64,000 nucleotides of DNA from Asparagopsis taxiformis. Lineage: Eukaryota > Rhodophyta > Florideophyceae > Bonnemaisoniales > Bonnemaisoniaceae. Under the pieces are notes generated by a model. That model did no database searches. It was given only the letters and a program-made list of their open reading frames with translations, and was not told where the DNA came from. Below, one piece after another: positions 11,215-21,029 of this stretch; within the stretch, counting starts at the first letter, position 1, and the number at the start of each line of letters is the position of its first letter. The DNA lies in NCBI GenBank assembly GCA_030407315.1, contig JALQPE010002603.1, positions 1 through 64,000 on the forward strand, in the 5' to 3' direction. A program made the position numbers and the translations under genes.

Positions 11215-11420
11215 TTCGTCCAGGGACTGTCTGCATTCTGTAACAATGATTGCCCTCCACTTGGCAAAATATACCTGAAAATAATACCGGGTATTATTCT
11301 TAGGTTTCGTCCAGGGATCGCCTGTAGTCGGTACGAATGATTGCCCTCCACTTGGCAAAATATTCCTCAAAATAATACCTGGTATTATTTTCCGCACTAC
11401 TCTGCCAGGTGGAGCTACGG
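11215..11420. repeat. Tandem hairpin-type repeat array 3 (two units)
   Basis: Two units about 92 bp apart each carry CGTCCAGGGA, then GATTGCCCTCCACTTGGCAA and the core AAAATAATACC(G/T)GGTATTATT (centres about 11290 and 11380). The second core is followed by TCTGCCAGGTGGAG, roughly complementary to the CCACTTGGCA arm. The array fills the gap between the convergent genes at 9714 and 11711. The remaining gap, 11420-11710, shows nothing. Confidence 0.75.
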
Positions 11421-11710
11421 CATTGGATGGGACTGCACAGGCCCCGAAGCTACTAGAGGCGTGCTCAATGACAGGGTAAAACTCTTAACCGTAGTAGACA
11501 TGACGCTTTCTAGTCGCAGAGTGAGCTGAAAAATAAGAACGATAGCTATTGTTTCCAGTACACCATGTAGTACGTAGCATGCTAGGGTGCACCTTTTCCA
11601 CTCATATCCTAGACAGTTTCATATCTAAAGGTTTCTATTTCTCCTCAGTCTGCCTCGTCGTAATTATTTTACTTCAAAGGTTATGAAACTTTACTTATCC
11701 GCTTCCATTA

Positions 11711-13234
11711 TCAATCTTCCTCATCAAGGAAAACTTCAACGTAGCTTTCACTCCCATCTTCTTCATTTCCATGTCCGCTATCCTCCTCAAACGCGGTACT
11801 ACGCTGTTCCAAGTGTTGTTCATCGAATTTTTCGTTAGTAATTGTCAGTACATCTTCGCAGAGATGCCTCTTACAGATTCGCTCACTCGGCAACATCGCC
11901 TTTCCTAATTGTTTGAGCTCGTCTTGTACACTTTCTTCGAAGGTCTGACCTGATTGTACCTTGAAAATTCCTAGAATCCCTGAAGCGATTGCATAGACAA
12001 ATCTGAGTGAATTGCAGGAACGTCGCAGGAAAACCGTTCTACTCGTGCATTGAAGGAAAGCAATTGCAGTGTTCAGGGCTACCTCCAGGATATTGATTCT
12101 CCTTCGAATCATCCTTTTGGCCACAAATCCCGATATCTCGACTTCGTACTGAATGATGACAACCATCTCTTTCCGCTCAGTGATGAATTGTACCATGATC
12201 TCGGAATTCTTGTCATCCACAACTTTCCGTTCCTCAGGCCTTAGATTTCCGTTGGTCACACGGGTATCGGGGATAACGTCCATATCTCGAATGAGATCGT
12301 GAGTTGGAAACTCGAAAGTGATAGAGGCGTCCGTTTCCAACACTAGAGCGAACCCCAGTTCGACAAGGAATCGATGGCGCACCTGCTCTCTAGACTTGTT
12401 CAGGAAACCGAGCACCTTTGTCAGCGCAACTTTCGTAACAGCCAAAGATATTTCACGCTTGCTCAACTGTCCACCATTTCCATCTGTTTTCCTCCGCTTC
12501 CTAGCCCCTCCGTCAATGCTTCCTGCAGGCTGGTTTCGGCCATCGCCAGTGGCACCATAAACAACTTCTTCGATTGTTTTGTCCGGAATGTACTTGTTCT
12601 CCTTCCAGACGTTGAACGCATTCGAATCGCGTCCAGAGCTCGAGCCTTCCACTGTACGGCCTGTACCCGACTTTTCCTTCTGAATGTTCCGCAGGAGAGA
12701 CATCACCACTTGGAATCGAAGCTCGATGTTGTTCTTCCCGGTGTTGGATTGGAACACATCTCTCTTGTCATTGCTCTGCTTCGCAAACATCATTGCAGAG
12801 AGCAGCCTGCACCCACGGAGGTCGTGGATTCCTTGGTTGGTGTAAATTGTCGCCCCAGCATCAATCTTGTCGACCAGAAAAGGTACAACAGTTCCAAATA
12901 CTGCACACAGAAAATTGTAAGAAAACGATAGTTCTGCTGACTGCGAGATGCGCAACCGGTCCCTGTCCTTGTCAGTCATCCCCTTCTTCGAAGTGCCCTG
13001 ACTCTGCTGTAATAAACCATCACAGATGTCTTTCACACCCTGTAGTTCCGTTACGATAAACTCGACGCGACTCATCAGCTTTTCGATTTGCTGTCGTTGG
13101 GACGTTCGATCATCGTCGATTTCATCCATCCTCTCCCCAATACGACGAACTTCCCCAGTCACTGTCCTGAATCCCTCTCGAATAATCCCTGCTAGGCAGT
13201 CATTTGGATTTTCCTCACGACGCTGAGATTCCAT
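11711..13234 (-). CDS. Unknown 507-residue protein with N-terminal coiled coil, intact
   Basis: An uninterrupted minus-strand frame starts at ATG 13234 and ends 11711. Residues of about 15-75 form a predicted coiled coil (heptad-like GEVRRIGERMDEIDDDRTSQ and following). The middle is mixed alpha/beta with a basic patch GGARKRRKTDG around residue 245 that could be a nuclear localisation signal. Two moderately hydrophobic stretches occur but no clear membrane helix. The C-terminus is strongly acidic (EEDGSESYVEVFLDEED). I recognise no family. Its intact frame, like that of its convergent neighbour at 9714, contrasts with the decayed ParB, SET and methyltransferase genes nearby. It may be cargo of the same mobile unit. 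Confidence 0.6.
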   Translation of the reverse strand: MESQRREENPNDCLAGIIREGFRTVTGEVRRIGERMDEIDDDRTSQRQQIEKLMSRVEFIVTELQGVKDICDGLLQQSQGTSKKGMTDKDRDRLRISQSAELSFSYNFLCAVFGTVVPFLVDKIDAGATIYTNQGIHDLRGCRLLSAMMFAKQSNDKRDVFQSNTGKNNIELRFQVVMSLLRNIQKEKSGTGRTVEGSSSGRDSNAFNVWKENKYIPDKTIEEVVYGATGDGRNQPAGSIDGGARKRRKTDGNGGQLSKREISLAVTKVALTKVLGFLNKSREQVRHRFLVELGFALVLETDASITFEFPTHDLIRDMDVIPDTRVTNGNLRPEERKVVDDKNSEIMVQFITERKEMVVIIQYEVEISGFVAKRMIRRRINILEVALNTAIAFLQCTSRTVFLRRSCNSLRFVYAIASGILGIFKVQSGQTFEESVQDELKQLGKAMLPSERICKRHLCEDVLTITNEKFDEQHLEQRSTAFEEDSGHGNEEDGSESYVEVFLDEED

Positions 13235-13544
13235 CCTCCGTCAAACTTCGCCTCTCGTTCCAATCGCAGAGTGTCACTCCAAACGCTTTTCCTGCAACGA
13301 GAATGCTAGCAATAGTAACAAATAATGCCAACTACTCTACTCATATCCTCGGAAAACGACCGATTTTCTCCTACCTTTTTTGTAACGGTCATTTCCATGT
13401 GACCATGCATCCTCTACACTTCTCACTACTATTAGCTTCAGAATAGTTTCCTCTCTTCTCTACTTGAACTCACATGCGAACACATTGTACAACCCTATCC
13501 TGGACAACTATTGCAATACTGAATCTCAGAAAATACCAATCACC

Positions 13545-13886
13545 AATTACTATCAAGGCAGTACTTGCAGGCAGTACAATTCACTGCCGGAGCCAGTATA
13601 TTTTACTGCCTGATTCTAATGCCAGGTCATTTGCCAGGGCAGTACTGTATGGCAGTACATTCCATTGCAGAAATCATCAAAAATCACTGCATTGCACTAC
13701 TGCCCTGTGGTACCAGCAAAAATTACTAGAATTTGCTATCGTACAGTACTGAATTCTGCTACATACCGTACTGCCAGGAAATTTTGTATTTTACTGCCTG
13801 CGGCACTAGAACTGAAAAAATTAAAATAGTAATTTTACTGCCTCAGGCAGTAAGTTTACTACATTTTTTAATCTCAAACTCAGTAG
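13545..13886. repeat. TACTGCC/GGCAGTA-rich patch 2
   Basis: A second patch of TACTGCC and GGCAGTA motifs in both orientations, at least ten in about 300 bp, ending TTTACTGCCTCAGGCAGTAA and then CAGTAGTG at about 13879-13886. It has the same orientation and same terminal octamer as the patch at 4170-4455. It truncates or abuts the retroelement ORF that begins at 14369. The 300 bp before it (13235-13545) carry no recognised feature. Confidence 0.6.
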
Positions 13887-14369
13887 TGTCGGCGGAGCGG
13901 AACGTCCGGCGACGATTTCGTTGAATACTACGACAAACGAGTCGAGTCTTCCCTCCACGGCAGAGAGGCGGTTTCGTAAATCTTCTTTTTCCCGTTTGAG
14001 GGTGGCTGAGCGCTCACGTAACGTAGAAGCTTCGCGCTCCGAGACTCCGAGTCTCTGCCTTACGGCTTCGTCGACGGCCGCGTCGCTCGCCCTTTCGATG
14101 TGACCTCGAAGGTCTTCGTACACTACACGCAGTGCCGTGGGAGTCACGTTCCCTTGCTCGAGCTGGCCGCGCGTTGCGGGGTCCATACCCAAGGACTCAA
14201 ACGGGCTTACCGTACGTGGTAGTTGGCTGATCGCCTCGATATCCGTCGGGATAGATCGATCGGTCGCGAAGAGCGCTTCTGTTGACAAGGCCACGTCGGC
14301 TTCGGCGTCCGCTGACGTTGGCAACGGTTGCCTGGGCGACATACGCGAATTAGACATAGCGTAATTCAT
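13887..14369 (-). pseudogene. Truncated gag-like coiled-coil ORF of an older retroelement
   Basis: An ATG at 14369 opens a minus-strand frame of about 160 residues before it runs into the TACTGCC patch. A disordered N-terminus is followed by a strong coiled coil (VSEREASTLRERSATLKREK). It starts about 85 bases downstream of the primer binding site of the reversed LTR at 14467-15131, the position expected for gag. The young element's gag has a similar plan (disordered N-terminus, then helices). It could alternatively be the coiled-coil C-terminus of the interrupted ORF at 15132-17645, because the related antisense protein also ends in a coiled coil. Confidence 0.4.
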
Positions 14370-14451
14370 AGACCGCAGTCTCTGGCACGTAGCTTTCGTA
14401 ACGTAAAAGAGCTCAACCTCGTTGGTTTTCGTTTTGCTCGTAGCAATTTCT

Positions 14452-14466
14452 AGGTCGAGAGACCAG
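14452..14466 (-). other. Primer binding site of the older reversed element
   Basis: On the minus strand CTGGTCTCTCGACCTAGAA follows the LTR end directly. The same 19 bases occur at 18447-18465 after the 5' LTR of the young element, so both use the same primer. Which tRNA pairs with it was not determined. Confidence 0.65.
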
Positions 14467-15131
14467 TGTGGTACGATAGGTAGTTCTACAAGTAGCTGGT
14501 ACGAGCTACGGACACGCTGTCCTTAACGAAACGAACGAACAGTGCCACCCGCTGGTGTTTGACTGTATTGGTAGAAAGGTAGAAGGTAGAGAATAGGTTA
14601 GCGAGTAGACACGGGCGTCACGACGAACGATCCACGCGAGGATTACGTTCGGTAAACGAGGTGGCACGTCACCAGAGGCGCTCTCAACCAAACCCGTAGG
14701 CACGACACGCGATCAGCCTCACGTGTGGCGATGGGTAGGGAGTACGCAGCTCGACGGAGACGAAGCCTCGTTAGGCGTAAACGTAATACGTAACGTAGAA
14801 ATCAGTCGTAGACTAGAGCCGTTGCTCGTTCGATGCTTGTCCCCTTTCCCTCCCGGCACGATGCCAATACCAATTTAGCCACGATGGCATCGCTTTACAG
14901 TGTAAACACTGCTCGTAACGTCCCCGAATGGGAAATGACCTTGTAGGTCGCACGTGGGGACCCGTTGGTCCGTTGGCCGTTGCCAATTCGTTCGTTGCAC
15001 ACGTGTGCCGGTTGCGCGCGCGCACGCGCCAGCAATGTTCGTACATTGCTGTTATCGCTCGGGTCCGCCGAAATTCGAATTCCGCGGAAATCGTAAATAA
15101 TTGCAATTTCGGAACAGCCACGTATACTACA
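14467..15131 (-). repeat. LTR of an older, reversed retroelement
   Basis: A 665-bp non-coding block reads TGTAGTATAC...CGTACCACA on the minus strand, giving the TG...CA ends of an LTR, and is followed by a primer binding site. The ends resemble those of the young element's LTR (TGTGGTACAA...CCTACA), but the interior is unlike it, so this is a sister family rather than the same one. It interrupts the retroelement ORF that ends in frame at 15132. No target duplication could be tested because the far end of this element is missing. Confidence 0.6.
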
Positions 15132-17645
15132 ATATTCTTATCTGCCACGCGGTGACGCTCTCACTCCTCGTGAAGACGCTCTCGGGCGGCATTGCGCTGC
15201 CGTTCTTATAGCGATTAGCTAACGTGACACACGTAAGTGCAAGCGTGTCCAACGCAGAATCCACAAGGAAACGCCCATTGGCCGACATGAAAACGGAAGC
15301 TACCGTACCATCCCCGATCTCATTAGCCAACCGCCGCACCTCCGGGAGTGACATCAACTCGCGACCGGATAATTCCCCACGTAGGATATTCACAGCGGGA
15401 GGCTGACGCGGAGTACCGTCATCACCGTTTACGGATGGCTCAGAGCCTTTGTCGGACGTTAGAAACGCCTCCACGGCAGGATCCATCTGGGATGACGGAG
15501 CAGCCACAGGCTGAGGAGCTGGCGCGGCAGGCGTGGTATCCATCGGACCGGACTTTCATACAAGTCATCAGAACCACCAGGTGGTAAGGAAGCAACAGGA
15601 GGAAAGCTCCTTCCTGCATAAGGAGAGCGACCACTCGGGCCTCCCGCCTCAGCATTCCACCACGGACGCGGCACAAACGCTTCGCCAATAGGCTGGTACT
15701 TGTACGAATCGGGATTACCGTCAGAATAACTCTCAGGCTCCAAGCCGTAATACCCATCTTCGGTGAATTCACCATCCCTGCGATAAGGAGGCAGCTCCGC
15801 GGTCGAACCCTCTCGGTGGTTTAAAACGTTAATACGTAACGCCCTTATCGGCAAGTCAACCGTCGTGTAGATAATCACCTTCTCCGGTGCCACTCCTGTG
15901 ATGTTGGTACTTACCATCTCTTGAGGATAATCATCACCCCCATGGGCTACCTTCAACAGGCGACGCACTACTGCGCTAGGCAACCCCCTGCTATGGGGAA
16001 CTACGGCCGACTTCGGCACCTCCGAGAGACCGTACCAGGTACGACTTACTCTGTTGACGAGTTCCTCTGCCATCACGGGCACAAAACCCCGAGTCTCAAC
16101 GATACGAGCAAACTCGATTCCTATTAGGATATCCGTCTCCAACTCGAGGTACGACCGGAGTCTATTCAACCGCCATGCGGGCGCCTCGCGAAGAGCGGAA
16201 TGGTGGAAGTACACCAGCGACGGAGGGTCGGCGACAGGCAAACTCATTGGGGAGATAATTGCCCTTCCCAAATGGGATCACCCCACAACGGGTCCAACGC
16301 TTCCCTCGATACCCTCATGGGTCTAGTGACCGGCTCAACAGAGCTACCATTACGGTGCGCGAATACGCGATAATCATTCTTCGTCACTTGACGCCCCATC
16401 ATGCGGGAAGTCACCCTAGCGTGCAGTCGCATATGATGCTCATAGTTACCCGTGTCGGGACGAGTGGGATACGCGAACCAGCGAGACCGAATCATCGGTA
16501 AGTCCTCTACGGTACCTTGGTACGATTCCTCTTGGAACAAGCGGCGATTCATACGTTCGACGTAAAGAGCATCCCCGGGATGAAGGAGGAAAGTCCTGTC
16601 CCTACACAGCGTATGTGGAACACGGAAGTGGCGCATCGGGCGACTCGAAGGGAGACGGGCATACGCCGACCAACATTCGTTTTGCACATGGTGGCTTTGA
16701 CCCCGGAGGGAACTCAGGAGCATATCGCGACGTAATTCGCTTCGCGGGCGATCGATGAAATCCCTACGAGGGAGTCGCGCGAACGGGTAGTGTTCCCAGG
16801 GAGCAGCCAGCTCACGCCTAAACGGCAATGCTTGTGAGTCAAACACCATGAGCTCGTCACCGTTGGCTGGATAAAATTCCCCTGAGGAACGCCAGTAGGC
16901 AGTTGGTTTCGGCGCCCGCGGAGGGGTATCATGCGATGGAACAGCCGGTGCTGGAACAGAAGCGACAGCGTAAGGATCAACTAGGGCTGTGCCCGACGGC
17001 CTCACGCCTGCAGATGCATTAACGGGAATAGAACCACCCCCACTCCGGGTAACTCTGCCAGTAGAGGCATACGGGTCGACGGCCGACTCAACAGGCTGAG
17101 CGTTCGCCCTCGCGGCTTCTGCCTTCTCGGCTTCCGCTCTAGCGGCTTCACGGCGTACCTCTTCCTCCCTACGCTTACGAGCGTCCGCCAGAATCTGCTG
17201 GTTGCGGCGACCATAGTCCTCGTAAGGATTCGCTGAAGCGTCACGACCAGAAGAGGTACGAACCGCAGGAGCGGAGGGACGAGCCAACGATGGCCGGGAA
17301 CCTGGCGAAAGCTGAACATTCGACTGCCTCGATGGCTTAGGCGTAGCGCCTCCTTCAGCAACGACTTCGATCACTTCTTCGGTAGCTGCCGGCATAGCTC
17401 CTTTTGGAGACGGCCTGGTGGCCTTATCAGGTTCGCCTTCACGCGACGGCGGATGGGCCGATGACGGCGTGGCAGCGGCCACGGGTGTGGATGGCTTCGG
17501 GGAAGCAGGGGATTCGGTCGGGCCGATGTTGCCCCCTTGTGAACTTGCCCTAGCGGGAAGAGCCGACTTCTCGGGACGCGATGGAGTCCCTACGACTTTA
17601 CCAGAAGGCGAAGCTGTTTCAGCTGGAGCCTTAGCGGCGGCAGTC
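15132..17645 (-). pseudogene. Left part of interrupted retroelement ORF (homologue of the antisense protein)
   Basis: The frame entering from the right at 17645 is continuous with the segment at 31535-31761 once the young element and one CAGTC copy are removed. It encodes a Pro/Ala/Ser-rich region, a charged helix rich in Arg, Glu and Ala (REAARAEAEKAEAARA), then a globular part. At 16246 a TGA overlaps the ATG of the next frame (ATGA at 16247-16244), and a second frame change lies near 15545. The last frame reaches the LTR boundary at 15131-15132. Collinear matches to the intact antisense ORF at 27762-30566 include SLPVADPPSLVYFHHSAL with SLSVPLPCVFHYAPSVL, a shared RSY, and AVV...LLK with AVV...LLS. 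It is a decayed member of the same protein family. Its own LTRs and pol are not visible. Confidence 0.6.
17641..17645. repeat. Target-site duplication CAGTC (left copy)
   Basis: CAGTC directly precedes the 5' LTR; the same five bases follow the 3' LTR at 31530-31534. A 5-bp duplication is normal for Ty3/gypsy integrases. Confidence 0.85.
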
Positions 17646-18445
17646 TGTGGTACAATTTATTCGGTCAACGCGCGCGCGCTCGCAACGACTGCGTCTGACT
17701 GAGTCCGCATGCATCCGCGAATTAGTTAGTTAGTAAGCGAGCGTACGCGTAGCGATCCGATTACGTGTCACGGCGCGCCCGAGCGAACGCGTGCGCGCGA
17801 ACGAACCTGCGAGCTTGGCGCCACGTGTAGCGATTTCTACGAATTCCCCTTTATTTCCCCTTTTGGGTTTTTTATGACGAAAGTCTTTTTCCCAAATATT
17901 TCCCTTTTTGCGTGCGAGCGAGCGGCCGCCGGCCGGCCACGTAAGTACAGCCTGTCCTTTAGTAGTTAGCTATTAATGGTCGTTCAGCTTCGCACCTTAC
18001 CAATAAACAGCCAGCATCTTCGCAGCTACGAGTTAAGCGTTTAGCGAATCACGAGGACCGATTGCGTTGAAACGTTGCGTGCGGGTTGCTCACGATCGCC
18101 GACGTTCGCGTGCGCGCCGCGCGTAAACCGATCGTCGAACTGCGTCGCACCGCGATAGCGCGCGTTGCGTCGCACGCCACCAGGCCAGGGATTTAAGACC
18201 CCTGTGTGGATCGCGTTGCGCTCGAGTTTACTCGGTGATCTCGCCCTGAGATCACGGCTTGCGCCGGCCCGCGAATCCCGTGTTGCGATCGTTCCCTACG
18301 CGTTCCGCCGTTGTACCACCCGTTCGCCAGCGCGACCGAGCGACGCGCGAACGCAAGTTCAACCAGCGCGTTACGGTTCACCTCGCCTTGACACGGCTGC
18401 AATTCTAGAACTCCCTTAGCGATCGCCACCCCGGCTGGTCCTACA
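17646..18445 (+). repeat. 5' LTR of the young element
   Basis: 800 bp starting TGTGGTACAA and ending GGTCCTACA. It matches 30729-31529 base for base on reading, except for one T fewer in the run near 17863. It should carry the promoter and polyadenylation signals; an AATAAA-like string occurs near 18001 (CCAATAAACAG). Confidence 0.9.
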
Positions 18446-18446
18446 A

Positions 18447-18461
18447 CTGGTCTCTCGACCT
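18447..18461 (+). other. Primer binding site of the young element
   Basis: CTGGTCTCTCGACCT begins one base after the LTR. It contains the TGG expected to pair with a tRNA CCA end and is conserved in the reversed element at 14452-14466. The untranslated leader then runs to 19021 with no other feature seen. Confidence 0.65.
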
Positions 18462-19021
18462 AGAATTGCGCGAACCGACGTGCGAACTCAGCGAAGAACA
18501 GAAACTCCGCTTGGGAAAACACGGGACGTCAAATCTATCGCTTACTCTAATTTCCCCTTTTTCCGTTCGTCGTGCGCGACAGCGAGGGCGATTGACGCGT
18601 GCGCGCGTATCGCTATCCCGGAAGCGGTGCTACAGCCTCTCTGGTTTTGTATAACTACCCTATCTCTACTACGACGATTCGCAGCGCGGAACGACGCGAT
18701 CGACGACGCAGCGCGTGCGCGCGCTAGTCCGAAACCCTAACGCGGGTTCGGCGGTGCCGAAAATATTGGGTTCGCGGACGATCGAGACCCGTCTTCGCGC
18801 GTTCCGAGCGAGGAAGAACTCCTCCTGCGAGCGAACTCGTCCCCCTCACCCTTACTACGCGCGCCCGATACGCAGACAGTTTTCGGGAAGCGCTTCCCTT
18901 TTACTTACCAATTTTTCGACGCGCCGACGCGAGATTTTGACGCGCGCCGAATTCCCCTTTCTCCTTCCCCATCATCCCTTTTTCCCTTTTCCCTAGGCGA
19001 CGATCGAACGCAACCGCGCCG

Positions 19022-20985
19022 ATGGATCCATCCGCGCCCGAGCGATCGAACGCGCCGACCGAACCGCCGCCAGTCGCGTCGCAAACTCACGCAGTCGACG
19101 CACTGGTCGCTTCACATATCCCTGACCCTACCGCTTCCCCGTGGCCGCCGTTACCGACGCAAGCGCTCGCGAGTATCGACGACGACGCGCAAACCTCCGA
19201 CGACGGCGCCGCAACGAAGCGCGAGGCCGAATTCCGCATTACCGACGTGCACGCTACGCCGTCCGCAACGCTTCCGAGCTTGGTTCGACAAGTAGTGGAC
19301 GACCCCACGTTCCAATGCATGCTCCAGGCTGAAGTACGAGCTGCGGTGGACCGCGCTATCAAAGGCCAATCACGAGGATTGACGGCTCAGATAAGGGCGC
19401 AAGTCCACAACCTAATCGTCACTACGATGGACTCCCGTGAGGAGCACAACACCGAACGCGCGAACGTCGCTGCGCGCGAAAACCGAACGCGAACCGCAGC
19501 ACGCGCGACCCCTACGAACTACGCGCGCAGCGCGGACCCCGAAGGATGGCTGGAACTGGCGCGCCAGGACCTGTCATTCGACGACCATCCGCGTTCGGAT
19601 AGCGACGATGGACCCGCGCATCCCGGGCTGGTAGAGATCCAGCCGTTGAACGAGCTGTTCACGCGCGCGCTTTCGTATCGCACGTATCGCTTGCGTAATA
19701 CGGACCGCGCGTTTAACCGAACAATTGCGAGCGAATTGGCTAACACCGCGAAAATGGTGCGCCATTCGATGCAAGGAGAGAATTTCACGGGCGCTGACGG
19801 AATCGCCGTGCTATCGTTCCTGAAGTATTTCAATAGCGCATGCGACGACACCGGCGTATCCGAAGGCGCAGCGTTACCGATTCTCAAGTATTTCCTGGCC
19901 GACGAGGCGCGCGACACGTTCCAAACGTACGTGGGACGAACGTTCCGAGGAGTGCGCGCGGGCGTCGATTCGATTACGTGCTACGCGGAAGCCGTTCAGT
20001 GGCTCCTGCTAACCTATGCGCGCGAAGGCGACGTCGCGCAAGCGTATCGTGACGTGGCGCAACAAACGCAAGACCCGAAGGAAACCGAAACGCAATTCGC
20101 TACGAGACTACGACGCCGTGCGCTGCGCTGCGGCGATGCGTTTAGCGAGCGAACGCTTGTTTCTATTTTCGTCGATAGTCTACGCCCCTACGCGCAACAC
20201 CTCGTACGGGACGCGCTGTCTCGCGACCCGCGTCGATACACCTTTCGAGAGCTAGTCTCTATGGCGCAAAGCCACGGGGACACGCACCGAGCGATGACGC
20301 CGACGACGAGCGCGCGACCGCTATTACGGCGAACCCCTGCGCTCTACGTGGAGGAGGACGAGACACCGACGATGCAAGCGCTGACCGTGGGGCGCCATCA
20401 GGCTTCTCATCGCCAAACGTCTCAACCTCCGCCGCGACGCCGCACGCTCCGCGCGAACGGAAGTTCTCGACCCCGAGCCCCATGCGAAGTCCAACCTCGC
20501 TTGGCACCCCTTCGTCGAATTATCGCACGCCACGCTCTCGCGACGCATCGCCCGCCGACCGCTCGCGACGCTTTGCGCATAACGATGACCGAGAACGCGA
20601 ACGCGCGGGACCGTACACGGCGCACATGCCGCGTGCAACTTACCCACCGCCTATCGTGAGACAGACGGCACCGGCCGACACGTCTCGCACAGCGGCGTTC
20701 CGCTGCCTGATATGCCGGAAGTTCGGACACCCCATGGTATGCTGCCCGCTGCTCTCGTCCGAGCAACAGGCCGCGATTCGCGAGATGCATAGTCACGCGC
20801 GCCTAACGCCCGAAGAACTGAACCTGCAGCGCAACGTTCAGGTTTTCGAAGTTTCTGCGGACGATGACGCACGCGAGCACGAAAGCGAACGCACGCGCGA
20901 AGACGAAGCGCATGACGGCGAGCAGCTTACGCCCCACTCGGTTCGCTTCGCAGAAGACCCGGGAAACGCCTACGAGGAGTCGTAG
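19022..20985 (+). pseudogene. gag polyprotein, one frameshift before the zinc knuckle
   Basis: ATG at 19022 opens a frame with a disordered N-terminus, then a Ty3-type gag capsid region (from about LNELFTRALSYRTYRL to FRELVSMAQSHGD, 19640-20280). Beyond about 20385 this frame turns into an Arg-rich, non-natural composition. The natural sequence continues in another frame (Ser/Pro/Thr-rich), reaching a retroviral zinc knuckle C-x2-C-x4-H-x4-C (CLICRKFGHPMVCC, about 20704-20745) and stopping at 20983-20985. The shift lies between about 20385 and 20440. Gag forms the cytoplasmic particle in which reverse transcription occurs. A programmed shift is unlikely at this internal position, so this copy is probably inactive. 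Confidence 0.75.
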
Positions 20986-21029
20986 CGGGTGGGCCGACTC
21001 CTCCTCACTCAACGGACGCACGACGCGCG

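Noticed and set aside
13695..13886. A 190-bp MITE with CACTACTG...CAGTAGTG ends
   Set aside because: Only eight terminal bases match and the flanking triplets TTG and TCG are not a duplication; too weak to call.
14813..15148. 111-codon minus-strand ORF
   Set aside because: It lies inside the reversed LTR and has no family resemblance.
18165..18419. 84-codon ORF present twice (also 31249-31503)
   Set aside because: Both copies lie inside the LTRs and are identical because the LTRs are; composition-driven.
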